Shown here one piece after another: positions 45,231 to 58,200 of a DNA stretch of 61,958 nt. Under the pieces are notes generated by a model. It did not search any database, was not told the DNA's origin, and was given only the letters and a program-made list of their open reading frames with translations. The stretch lies in contig QZLH01000016.1 of the NCBI GenBank assembly GCA_003833135.1, positions 8,388-70,345 on the forward strand, given 5' to 3'. Made by a program: the position numbers and the translations under genes. Origin of the DNA: Oehlia diaphana (Eukaryota > Glomeromycota > Glomeromycetes > Glomerales > Glomeraceae). Within the stretch, counting starts at the first letter, position 1. Each line of letters opens with the position of its first letter.

Positions 45231-47869
45231 TTTTTAAAAATCAACTTCACAATAATGTGGATATGCTTCTTAGTTTGTAAGTGAACTTGTAAAATATTCT
45301 GAAAGTTCTCCCATTAGGAGGAGTTCATCTTGGTCCCAAAGTAAAAGATTGCCCATATTTTTGATAAAAAGGCAAGTGATTCTATATTCAGGTGGTATAT
45401 TTGGGCAGATCCTGAACCCATGCCCAAAATAAAAACAGGTATGCAAGATGGGTCTGGTTTCTCATTACTTAACTCAAATTTCAGATTTTTATCATGGATA
45501 GAATCAATGAAGGATGTTAAAAACAGTTTGACTTCTTTTTTCAGAAGTGTGATCCTATATAATTCTATCTGCCACTATCAGATCGTACATCCATTCTTCA
45601 CATACAATGTCTTGTTCGCCATTAGATTTTAAATTAATTTGCGAACATATTTATTTAAGTTGTAAAATAATTTAAAGTAAAATTTACTATAATGAGATTT
45701 TAAATATTTGTATGATATTTTAAAATAAAATTTGGTAATTAGCATTGAAATCTCCCTCACTTTTACAAGAAAATATATGATTAGAGATGTACTGCCATAG
45801 AGTGCCCTGATTTTGAATGCGCGTCTCAATAAATTGGTCATGATGATAATGATGACGTCTTATCAGGGCCTCTGTGGTGTCCATCAGCCATGAGCGAAGG
45901 TTGTGGTTGTCTCAGTAATTTGTATTTAATACGGGAGTATTTGCAGCCATTGTGATATTGATTTATTGTTTTATATTGTAAATTTTTTTATATAGAGGAG
46001 ATATGGCCAATAGTAGGTGTTAAAATAAACCTATAAAATTATTTTATAAAGATTACTATAAACTCCTTTTTTACTAATAAAATACAATATAAAAATATAA
46101 ATAAGAGTGGTTGTATATTGGTATTGGATTCTTTGTATACTTTTTGAAATATCATAATGGCTATAATTAATAGAGAAATATAATAAATCTTTAAAAAGTG
46201 GTTTACTGTTCTTATTATATAACAACTTTTTATAATCTTTTGTTAATGAAAGGTATATACTATTCATTATTCTTTTCAACGTTAATAAAAATAAAAACAC
46301 GTTAATGATTTCATCTTACTAACACATGAATGATATGATCTTAAAATTAACTTATTTCCTAAAACTAATCCACCAGGTGTAAGTACAAGAGATGGAATAA
46401 GATCATATATTATAACACTATTAATAATATAGCTCGTGAATAATGAATTTGGTACATCTTCAATAAAGATATTTATATTTTCATTAAATATTAGAAGTCA
46501 TTTTTTAAATGAAGGATATATTATATAATAAGTTTCTAAAGAAGATTTTTTTTTTGCCTCAATATGATTAATTTCTCTTTCTGGATTCACTAGTGGGCTG
46601 GCTTTCTAAACATGTTTTTTGGAAAAGTTTAACTGATTTCATGCAATATGTAAGCTCAATTTAGAGCATAAACTCTAATAAATACTAAATACTGAATACT
46701 AAATTATTAAGCTTTCTTCAGCAAACTTATTTATTTATTTTTATTAATTTTTATTTTTAGAAAATCAGGTCATAATATTAACTCCTAAATCAGTATCCTA
46801 ATATAATTTGTTCTTTTAGGACATAAATTAATAGGATTTGAATATAAATAAATGATTAAATTTTGAATTTTAAAAAAATATTGAATTAATTTACAAAATT
46901 GAATTAATTTAAAAAACAAGTTGCCTTGATTTCTGATAACTTATATTTTAATAAGAAAACTTAGGTAACACAATTTTTGGTATATTTCTATCCATTAATC
47001 ATTTACTAAACGCGATTTATTCCGTTTTATTCCTTTGTATAAGAAATTATTTATACTTAAGTAAGTATGCTAGAAACTAGAAAGGAATGTCAACAAAATT
47101 TATTTAATAATATTAAAACATAGTATTAAATGATGCATGTTACTTTTTTACAAAATTTCATTACTATGAAATATTGAAAATTGGTGCGCGAATTTTTCTA
47201 TTGTTGATAATGGTATAATGATAAAACAATTATTTAAATTTTTAAAATAATTATTCTACAGTATTTTATGATTTTTAATTTTATATTTGATAGAAAAGGA
47301 TGAAGTTCATAACAATCCTAACCTTCATTCAGATGAACAAGATGAATTGGAACTTCCTGGCAGTAAGAATTATTTTTAAAATGTTTATAATTTACCCTAA
47401 ATTTAACGTAATATTTTTTTTATTTTTAGATATTTAGATGCGGATGAATTATATAAATTAGATTGTTTATTATACTTTGATTTTTTTTTTCTTAAATTAT
47501 TTAAATACTATGACTTGATGAGATTTTCTTCAAGATTCTTAGTTTGTAATTTGAATAATTTGTTTTTTTATTTTTATCTGTTTTTTCTCTAGAACACGTT
47601 TTTATTAAATAAATTTTAAAGAATATTTTAGTTTATAGCATTTCATGCAGGAAATATATGGTGATCGTTAATATGAATGAATTTTTGATTTTTGTATCAT
47701 AATTCTGAATCCAAACCACATGATTTTTTTTTGAAAATTGATAAACGTAGGAAAACATATTACATATTGAATACAGAAAAATACATTGAAATTTAATCTA
47801 TATAATGTGTATTAAATAAAACTATGTACTAACAAAATTACTAATAATCCTATTTCCCCTCACTTTTAT
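45231..47869. other. Intergenic region with unrecognised coding scraps
   Basis: A minus-strand stretch at 45420-45290 reads like protein (FRICPNIPPEYRITCLF, LLLWDQDELLLMGELSEYF). A plus-strand scrap at 47295-47460 (KDEVHNNPNLHSDEQDELEL) is followed by a possible intron ending TTTTTAG before RYLDADELYKLD. Both are too short and too broken to assign. The 89-aa minus ORF at 46031 is AT-rich and starts at a non-ATG codon. The rest is AT-rich DNA. Confidence 0.35.
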
Positions 47870-49625
47870 CTAATCTAAATACGTCATCTTTACTATTTTC
47901 TAATAATGTATTTTTAATCATATTTTAATCTTTTTCTTTGGTTTTTTTTCTATTATATCTCTATCCACCGTTGTGTTACTCTCATCATCACTATCTCTTA
48001 TCCTTATTTTTTTCCTTTTGAGATCTTACATTATCCCCATCTGTTTTTCCAGCTCAACAGTTTCGCACATCTCTTATTCCATATTCGTTGTTGTAGCTTC
48101 TTCATATAACTATCGAATATTTCGTTCAAAACTGCCTTTTCTTCCTTTAACTTGCACACACTCACCACTTTACATTAATTAAACCTCGCGTTACTTAATA
48201 AATTTTCTGTTTGTACTATTGTCGATTTAAATGCTGCTGTATCATATACTCTTTCTTTGAAACGCATCACCGCATCACTATTTGCATCCATTTCCTATCT
48301 CGCAAAATTTCTTCGACACTACTCTGAAATAACGCATATTCCTTGTCATCCACGTTATTTTTATTACATATCCATAAATGTTCCCATGCTTCTTCGTCGA
48401 CCACACAACGCGGACATTTATTACTATTAATGTCCCATACTTTACGCTTCCATAATACTTCATATGTAGGCAAATCCGCAAAATATTTTTCACTCTGAAA
48501 CACCTTGTTACATTTCTTGACGTCGTCTCCTCATTGTTATCAATTTAAATGTTGCGTCCACATCTATTGTAATATTGCTTCCGTTAGACTCTATAAGATA
48601 GTCTTTGCCATAATCCAACAACATTAAATCAATCTTTACACTATTATAGCTCAATTCTTTGAAGCACCTCCTGAATGCTCCCTCTATATGAATATAATTC
48701 CAATTTAGACTATGTTCATCCACTAACGAATTATTAATGCCAATTCCAATTTATTTTTATTGTTAGTTTACAACTTATTAATTCTTTTTTTAATCGCTGG
48801 AATTTTGACTTCTTGGACTGACCTTTGCGCTCCCATTTAATCGCCTTTAACTAACATTTTTATATTTTAAGCTCCAAAATCGTATTGATAAAGTTCAAAT
48901 ATATATACAATTTGTCATCTAGTTCTCTTCTTACCTACCTATTTGACTATAATTATATAACCATTCAATAATATTTAGATCTGTTCTCAATTCTATGATT
49001 ATATTGCATGACAAAATAACTATCGCTATGATTAACGCTAACGCATATGCTTTCTTCTCATTTTTTATTGACTTAAATCTCCCTTCAAAATTGAACTTAT
49101 CAACATCAATGCTTTTAGGTATTATCTCTAAACCAAAAAAACCGTCTAAACACATTTCCTCTCCTTGTTGTATTACCGCTTCTATATTAACGATTACTTC
49201 TTTATCTACAAATCCTTTTATTCTATTAATAATAAAATCCCTTAACACTTTCACCTCTCCATCTTCTATAACATAATTCAAACCATATCAAACTATTTTC
49301 TACACTATCATCTATACTATCATCTATTTTCATATTCGCGGCTTCCATTTCTCTTATCTCTTTCATGTTCTCTTCCAACGCCAATTCATTTTGTATTTCA
49401 ATATTTTCTAACGTCATATATGGTTTTAACATAGTTTCCGTTCCATCATGTACTACTTTCCGCCGTCCTTTTATCATTGTTGCTATATTTTTTTCTATAT
49501 ACACTAAGCATTTCCCTGCATTAAGCTTTCTACTAATGTTATATTTACTATCCAAACCACATGATATACTATATATCTTTCACGACCGCATCTTCGGTAA
49601 TAATATAGCGCTCTCACTATAAACC
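47870..49625 (-). mobile_element. LINE 3' part, copy 3, with RNase H-like segment
   Basis: A minus-strand retroelement remnant. In order it shows: a linker (49555-49226) with KPYMTLENIEIQNE, like the KPYES/KPYET of copies 1 and 2; a 116-aa ORF (49281-48931) with an RNase H-like pattern, CLDGFFGLEI (first Asp), FNFEGRFKSIKNEKKAYALA (helix where Glu would sit) and IIIELRTDLNII (Asp); an ORF at 48723-48508; and the terminal zinc segment (48503-48267) with YEVLWKRKVWDINSNKCPRC and WEHLWICNKN. The frames are broken between segments. It lacks a reverse transcriptase and is 5'-truncated, as is usual for LINE copies. Confidence 0.65.
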
Positions 49626-49819
49626 CAACACATTTAAAAGGAAAAGGAGGGTTTTAAAATTAAATTATGTAATAAAATATTTAATTTAGATATATTTTTT
49701 TTAAATAATTACTTTATAATAAAATATCTACCAACTAAATAAATAAAAAAAAAAATAGTTTTTTTATTTAAAATAAAATGTAATAAAAACGAATGAAAAA
49801 TAATAAATTAGTTTTTTGA

Positions 49820-52800
49820 TTATTATCATGTACTTCCTCCACTACTACTATTACTACTATTACTACTTCCAACACTACTATTTTAACTAGATTGTTCATT
49901 TTTAAATACTTTTTCCAACATTTTTAAACTAACAGGTTTATTAAAAATCCATCAACTCCACTTTCAAAAGCTAGATATTTATCTTCTTTACTAACAAATC
50001 CAGTTAAAGCAAATATTAAAGAACGAGAATGTTTAGTAATAGTATTGAAAATATTATTTTCAATAATAAGAAAAGTTGGTGATGAAGGTATTGGTGATGG
50101 GATGGTAAAAGTGATGTTTTGGATTTTGTTGTTGATTTAGGTATTTTTATCGATATTTTAGGTTTTAATAAACTTGTGATTGAAAATGAATTGTTTTGAA
50201 AAGAGAATTGAACAGGATTTGATACTCTTTGTAAAAATCTATTTTTTTGAGTAAATGGGTTTAAATGATTATTTGATTCTGAAACTGGTGATGATGGAAT
50301 AGTTTTGCTAAATAATGATGATGGAGGAAATTCATAATTTGTAATTGTAGGTGATGCAGCTGGAGATTTAGCGAGCGTTGTATTTGTTGTTGTTATTGTT
50401 GTCGATAATAATGAAAATTTATGATTGTTGTTCATCTTCAATTTTACGTATTTCTGCTGTTGCTACACGTTCATTACAGGTATTTGTATGTCTACAAATA
50501 AAAATATATATATATATATATTATAAAATATATTTCCTTTAATTAAATGCACATGTGCGTAGGTTTACTAAAAAAAAAGAATAAGGCTTTACCCATTAAT
50601 ACGATATCAAATCCTTTTCGATTAGGATATTCTCCTTAAATTTTTCAACTCAAATAGCTCCATTTTCAGCTTCATCAAACCTAATCCCACGTTTTTTCAA
50701 AAATGTAGTTAAAATCGTTCTATTAACTGCATTATCTTCAACCACTAAAACTTTAGGTTCTAAATTACAACTCAATGAATTTGCTGATATTTGGTAACGA
50801 AGTTGACATTGTAGTAGGCGTTACGCAAGGGGGTAAGTAAAAAAGTTTGATTTCGGAATAGGTAAAAATTTTGGTTCTTTATTTTCAGATGATAAATGAA
50901 GATTTGGAAGTGTGGTGGAACGGTTAAAACAAGGTCGTAAGAGTGGTGCAACGGAAAGTAATGATGAATCAGAATCTGATTTAATTGAAGGATCGTTAAT
51001 AGTTGGAGAAATTGATGATGTTTTTTGAGAATTATAACCAATAAAATCTTTTGAATTATCATCATCTGAAATTGGTGGTGTCATAATCAATTTTGTAAAA
51101 TATGAATTCTCCTCTTCTAATAATTTTTCTTCATCTTTTTTGACTTGAAAGTACAGAAACAATAGCTTTCTCTAATTTACGAGGTCTACATGGACGCGTA
51201 CTTTTCTTCGTTTTCTTGAGTTTCTTCAATTTCTTACTGTAATTTCTCTACAAAATCTGCTATTTTACCATGTTTTGCTAAAGTAGCCGTAAATGCTATA
51301 GGAACTTGTTTAGAATCAACTTTAGAAATAATTTTTTTAAGTTGATCAATGTCATCAACAATAAATATAATATCACCATCTAAATTACTATCAGTAACAT
51401 TTTCTTTATCTTCACAAATAAGTTCTTTAACTTCAAGTCATCCTTTAAAATATTTTTCAACAACTTCTTTTAATTACCCATCAGCACATTTAACTACAAC
51501 TCTTTTTGTTTCACTTCTTCAAAAATAATTTTTCGTTGTTTTTCTTCAAAATCTTTAATTAAATTATCATTTTCATTAAAAGAATCTAAAGAATTAAAAT
51601 CTCCTAAATCATCAAATCTAACCAAATTCTAAATCTTTGTACCAACTCCAACTTCACTATCAACATCTAATTTACCTCCCATATTTTCTACTAATAATTT
51701 TACGATAGAAAATCCTCGTGAATGTTATTTGATGATGATGATGTATCCGTTGTTGTTGATATCTTGTACTCCTGCATGTTTCTTATATTGATCACTTAAT
51801 GATGAATAAGATAATGATGCTAATGAAATTAATATCCTTTTTCTGTAAATTTATGGAATTTCTATTTAAAAAAAAAACAAGTATATTAATAACTCGAATA
51901 ACATTTAATTACCGTTCCAATTTAACTAGTACTCCCATTTTTTTTTAAAAAAAAAAATTTTGAAGAGAAAGAGAAGTTACGCTCACACAAACAAGTGAAG
52001 TGGGATAAACATTAAACAAACAACCAAGTTGGAAAGGGGTTGAGTCAATCCGTTATATCTGTTATTGTTACACTTACGCTCTAATTTTCGTGTAATTGGG
52101 TAAAATCCAGAATTATACTTCACAAGCTTATCCTCATATAAGGTCAATAACTGATAAACTATGATTGACACGAACTCATAAATTTACCCGATAATCTAAA
52201 TAATTAAATCATAAATTAGTTTAATCAGATTTTTTTTTTTTTTTGTAAAGTAGTGTTTTATTTTCATAACTTACATTCATTTATAATTGTTTTAATGCAC
52301 CATCTTCAGCCATAACCCACCAACGAGCATCTCTTGGTTCAACGTCAATCATAAGTAAAACATCATCAGCTTGTTGATGTAGAGGTTAATAAATCATATA
52401 CGCAGTATTATTATTCTCGATTAATAAATTTTCTTCATCGTTGTATGTTTTTATTCATAGAATCGGTATCTTATTATTATATAAAACAGTAAACATCTGT
52501 TGACCTATGAAACAAGCTTCAGATACTTCTTATAATTTGACTAAATCAATTCATTCCTTGTTCTTTTTTCTTTTTATTATTCCTATTCACTATTTTAATA
52601 TCATTTCTTTTTCGCTTAATTTCTTTTGGTTAATTGGATCTTCAACGTAATCTTGGTTTTCACTTCTAATTTTCGCAAAATCTAATACACTTATTAAAGA
52701 AGTTCCACAACCTTTTAACAAATTCAGCTTGAACTTCATTTAACTTGCTTTCTTCCATTAATTCACAACTTTCTAAAATACCATGAAGAGAAGTTCTTAA

Positions 52801-54329
52801 TTCTGAAATATAGAAGAAATGAATGCACCTTTTGCCTATCAGCAACGATAACCCTAATTTTAATACTTTACCAACAACAAAATTGCTCAAATAAACACGT
52901 TCTTCATCTTCCAATTGTCTTTTGAATCTTTGTCATAGCGATTAAGAAACCAAAGCATTTTGTGTATCATTATAAATCGGTACAATACCGGAATGTACAT
53001 AATCAGGAAAGAGGGTTGGTAATGGAGGTAAAGAATTTTGATAATACAACCTTGTGAACGAGCTTGCACTAAATAAGCGAAATAAAAAGTGATCAAAGAG
53101 GCTTTTACAGCTTCAGAGGATAATTAAACTTCACCAGCAAAAGCGAGATCTTAAATTATTTGATGATACATCAGGAAGCGGAGTATATACTTGAAGTACG
53201 AGAAGTTATAGATCATGAACGAAAATAAAGGCAAGGCATCTAATAAATAAACTGAATCTACATATAAAATGCCATGCAAAGTAGATTTACTCTATTTTCA
53301 TTGTTATTAGAATTATTAGCTAATTGAATTTCCAAACAGAATTTGCTAAATTCAGCTATACTCTCCTCAGTCTCTTTCTTACACGTAAACGTAAAAGTAT
53401 TAGATCATAGTTCCAATTCTCTCATGACAACTTTAGCAAATTCTTTTTAAACTTTTACGATCCTTTTTTGAAAAACTATCCCTAGGTTCACGATCGATCA
53501 CACATATCGTACCACCATCATCGGTTCGTAAAGGGCAACAGCATAAAATCTTATAAAAAGAGAATCAGTGACTAAAGGATTATTACAAAATCTCTAATCT
53601 TTAGTGGTATCACAAATGGTTCGCCGTTTTCTTGTAATATAACATGACAAAAACTTATTTCCCTAGTAGTTTCACTACATCCCATACCATCTTCAGCTTT
53701 AAACCATTGATGAGTCGTATTGAGAAGAGATATCATTGATATTGATGTCTTAAAATGTTCTTTTGATACTAATGCTACTATACGAGTAAAATTAACATCA
53801 TTTGATGTATTAAAAGTATTTGAAATCTCCATAACGCTCTTCTACGTTCAACTTTATTAGGAGGCATGGGAGGAGGAAGGAAATGATTATCATCATCATC
53901 ATCATCATAATTATTTCATAATTACCATCTACTTCTTTATTATTTTCTTCAGGTAATTGTTCACAATTATCTTCAAGCCTCTAATAAAAGAAGTCATGGC
54001 ATCAGCTTCAGCAGTAGAATTTAATTCACAAACGATTTTACTCCTACGACAATCAACAGTTTTATTTCTTCTAAGAGAATTGAGTTTTTTTGGAGTAATC
54101 ATAGGATTAAATTTTCTTTGAGCATAATTATAAAGGAATTCTTTCCATTCATCAGTATTATATTGACCAAATTGTATATCGGAATCAGGGGAAGTAGCTA
54201 ATAATGAAATATCAACTTCACCATTCGGAGATGATAATACATTATCAAATAGAAGAAATTTGTTTTGGAGAAGGTTTTAAAACGAAATATCGCACTATTA
54301 CGACGAGAAGACACATTGTTGCTAATCAT
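49820..54329 (-). pseudogene. Hybrid histidine kinase (GAF-HisKA-HATPase-REC), decayed
   Basis: Minus-strand remains of a fungal two-component sensor kinase. N-terminus near 54329 (MISNNVSSRRNSAI). GAF domain at 53830-53460 (FTRIVALVSKEHFKTSISMI, HQWFKAEDGMGC, ENGEPFVIP). HisKA at ~52890-52660 with ELRTSLHGILESCELMEE; the phospho-acceptor His codon just before it has lost a base (near 52803). HATPase at ~51740-51640 with FSIVKLLVENMGGKLDVDSE. REC domain at ~50770-49870: KVLVVEDNAVNRTIL, then VLM-D-IQIPVM with the phospho-acceptor Asp split by an intron (50592-50492), a long Ser/Thr/Asn-rich insert (50441-50016), and LIFALTGFVSKEDKYLAFES. Many frameshifts and stops; not functional as assembled. 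Confidence 0.85.
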
Positions 54330-55180
54330 TATTATTCGTGGTAGGAAATTTTTCTTTTATTAAAGTTTTCCATTCCACATCTTTAGCGATACCGATTTTA
54401 ATATCGAATCCAATTAAATATTATATAAATTTTCTATGAATAATATTGTTATTGTTATTAATATCATTATTATTATTAATTCCTTGTATAGAATTTGAAA
54501 TTCTTTATCAAATTTGTAATATTTAAATATAGAATTATCAAAGAATTTTTTTCGTGCAAAAGATTGATGTAGGATGCAAGATGATGCCATGTGATGAAGT
54601 GAAATAATATTGGCTGTAAAAAAATTATTTTAAGAGTACAGTGAATACCGCAGTAAGCGTAAAATGACGAAATGACCGTACATGTGACGGATGCACGTCT
54701 GAAACCTGTGTGACAAATAACGGTGACAAATAAATTTTTGGCACCTCAGATCCCTCAGATACTTAGTGTTTTTGAACTCGTGGCTGCACGTGATCAGTGA
54801 CGCGTAAAACATCACCCTTTCTATTATAGTTGTGATCGACACTAACCTGGCACAGATTTTAGACCAGCGTGACGGATAGTGCGTGACGAGTAGGATTTGT
54901 GTCTAAAAAATGAAAACAAGGAAGGGGTGAAAAAATGCCACGTGATTTTTCGTGACATTTTTTCCAGGGTTAATTTAATCAAATAATGTTGCGTTAGCTT
55001 ACTACTTATAGTAACATATATTTCAGATTTAGTATTTGTATTTGATAACAACTTTTTTAACGCGTAATTTCGTTTAAAAAGATCAAAAAAAAAAAACAAA
55101 ATAAAAAATAATTTTACTCTTTCTTACATTTTTCGAAAGTTTGATTATAATTTCTATATTCAAATAAAAATAGTAAAAAA
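54330..55180. promoter_or_regulatory. Divergent upstream region with E-box-like sites
   Basis: This region separates the histidine-kinase relic from the Ulp1-like gene. It is GC-richer at 54620-54960 and contains CACGTG at 54787-54792 and 54939-54944 (both followed by AT), plus CATGTGATG near 54589. There are also several GTGACG-like motifs (TGACGGATGCACGT, GTGACGAGTAGG). No coding is supported; the 85- and 70-aa minus ORFs here lack recognisable features. Confidence 0.45.
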
Positions 55181-56265
55181 ATGTCAGACCTGTATGATAT
55201 TGCGGTTAACGCTATAATGGCTAGTGAACTGGCTGTCGAAGATACGACGCCAAGTAATGATTATTATGAAAGGTAATTAATTATATCCAATACTTATTGT
55301 TTGTTTCTTAAAAAAAAATGTATTTTATTTACAAATAATTTTTATTTAAAATTAGTACAAGTAGTACGCCACCGGTTTATAACTTCAGACGATCAACAAG
55401 ACAACGAAGTAACAACAGCTATTACAGAGTGGAAAGAATTCCTGAAGTTACTGAAATTTTTAATTATGATAAAAGCACCCGATTAGAAGTGATGAAATGG
55501 TTAAGAAGAAACGAAGACAACAACCACGATGTTATATATATTAATTCCGAATCTATAACTGCAGAAAAATTATACGAATTATGTGACAAACATATTTGGT
55601 TTTCTTCTGATCATATAAATGCCTACCTCTCTTATTTGAATACGAAATTTCATCGCGTATTTTCTCTTACATCATTTTTTTATACAAAGTTAACAAAAAA
55701 TGACGGATACAAATATTCTTCTGTCGAGCTTTGGACAAAAAGAATTAAAATTTTTCAAAAAGATATTATCTTTATTCCAATTAATATGAATGAGGCACAT
55801 TGGATCTTAGCCGCAATATTTATGAAGGAACAGTTTAAAATTGCTATCTTTGATTCGCTAGGGTTGGTAACAACAGAAGATGCCGTCATTATTGGGGGGA
55901 ATCTCATTAGGTGGTTGAATGACGAATATAAGCATAAAGTTAGGTTGGGTAAGGGAAATGCGTGTGAATATGACTCGAACGTACTTGAAGAGATAAACTT
56001 GAATCGTCAAGTTGATTTTACGTTGGATATAATGTTTCGTAATAGAGACCCTCCGCAAGTAGATGGAAGTTCTTGTGGAGTATTTGTTTGTATGTTTGCG
56101 AGACTAATGGCAGAGAATATCGAGAGAAATATTATCATGAAGATCGCAAAATGCCGAGAAGCTAGTGTTAAATTTAGGAAAGTTATCTATACAGATCTAT
56201 GGGAATATGCAAAAGAAAATAACCAAGTGGATACCGAATCTGAGGATTATGATGAATACGAATAA
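55181..56265 (+). CDS. Ulp1/SENP-like cysteine protease (C48 family), two exons
   Basis: A 333-residue protein joined from exon 1 (55181-55272) and exon 2 (55356-56265) across an 83-nt intron (GTAATT...TTAG) that splits a Ser codon. Residues 31-55 are Ser/Arg-rich. The protease domain covers ~85-290, with catalytic His169 in NEAHWILA, Asp187 in IAIFDSLG, and Gln255 and Cys261 in PPQVDGSSCGVFVCMF. An acidic tail ends DTESEDYDEYE. C48 enzymes remove or mature SUMO-like modifiers, so this may act on SUMO conjugates; transposon-linked Ulp1-like proteases are also common in eukaryotes. No transposase is seen beside it. The catalytic set is complete and the frame intact. It is shorter than classical Ulp1 because it lacks a long N-terminus. 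Confidence 0.9.
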
Positions 56266-58200
56266 TAATTGATGGCGGTTGTTCGGGACGATGTTTGTTC
56301 TGGATGATGAATGAGATCTTAAATGGGAATGTTTTAAAATTTTATTTTCAATCGGTTTGATTTTATATCATATTCAAATTAGGATCGTTCATATTTAGAT
56401 ATCTTTGGTGACCTCCCCTTAAATCGTTCTTTATACCTTTTTACAAATTTTGTATAATTGATTTTAAATTTAACAAAATAAAAACCGATTAGGAAATAGA
56501 ATACCATCATAAGTTCGGCGTGAATTAATTAGCAATTCGTAAAACTTGTGAAGTCGTGATCGTAACACGATTATTTATAAATAACGTGAGACATATGGTT
56601 TAAATTTTTTTTTTTATTTAGAAATTGGATGAGTAGAAATACGGACCGGTCAATTACATGCCAATTTAATTTTCTGCTCCTTAAGAAGTGTTAAAAATTC
56701 TTACGATTGTCATCATATAAAAATTCCAATAATCATCCTTTGTAATTAAATTTTTTATTGTAGATATTTTCCGTCCTTCCGGGATGAGAAAAGAAAAACA
56801 ATTATATTTATATCACCTTAACGTAAAATAAAGGCTGTTTTAAAAGTTATTATACATATCTAATAAGTTAATTCGTGGAACAATCAATAGAATATTTACG
56901 TTAACTGATTGGAATGACATTTTTAATTTTTTACATAATGAATTGAAGTAGAGTTTTAATTCGAGTGATTGACATGCGACTTTTTTATGCTAGGATGAAA
57001 AAATTTTAAATTCTCATAATCTGCATCACGCAAAACTGCTTTCCAATTGTGTCCTCTGTTGACGCAAAATTATTATTTCTTTTCTTTTTATTCATGATAC
57101 CTCGAAGTAGAACGGATGGGATAGATATATCATCATATATATATATATAATAATCTTTTTAAGAAAACATCTTCTTTTCCGATCATAATACATACTCGCC
57201 CCATTCTCATCATCCCTGTTTTAGAACTTGCCAAGTATTTTATCTAAAAACTTTATATAATAACAAATTTCACGATGAAGACGAAAATTTCAAAATTTCA
57301 TTGATATTTACATCGTCGTGATCTTAAATATCATTCGATAACGATAACATAATTTTCTTTCCTTAATACTACACAAACGTATATTAGGAGAAAACACTCG
57401 ATGTAGACTATGAAACGGATGTCTTAATATTTTATGCGTGACTTGTCGAATATTTTTATTTTAGTTATATTTTACTCATCTCTGCAGACGTAAACTTTTG
57501 TCAACTCCAGATAACTTTTGATTTTGCTAATTGAAAAATTTTTTTTATTATCTGATCTAACTGATTCTCAATGGAAATACCTTTTTTTGACATATCATGT
57601 GGGTTATGATGAAATAATAACGATAATATTTAAATTATAAAAATTTAGTCACGAGGAATCTGCCCAAGCCAATCACACCGTATCCTGATCAATTATACAT
57701 CAAGTTCTTATCATGTAGTATTTTTGTAATTTACTCATGTATCACTCACATAAAATAAAAAATCTGAAGATAAAAGAAGTAATATATTTATCTTTTTTAA
57801 TAACATACTATCAAGTATCAACATTTTATCTCGATTATCCGAAAAATTACATATAATTAAATTAGTCATAGTTAAAAAAATATGCGTATATTTTATGTAC
57901 AGTTATATTAATTATTTACTATCTCTTAATCCTAAATGCAATTTTTAATACTAAAAATACTATTTATTTTTTTGATGTACATTATTCTAGGTTTGATTTA
58001 TTAACAATTTGATTAAAAATATCAAATTGATATAATTTACTTGTAGATAATCTACTGTTTGTACAAATATTTTTATTAATCTTTTTTTTTTAGACAAAAA
58101 ATATTAAAATTTTAAAATATGCATAATTGAATATGTCAAAATGGTAACCAATTCATTAATCTTTTGTGGCATTTAATTTATTTGTAGATTTCAGAAGTTG
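56266..58200. other. AT-rich intergenic region
   Basis: No gene, RNA or strong repeat is supported over about 1.9 kb. It includes a short (TA)n run at about 57139. Confidence 0.45.
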
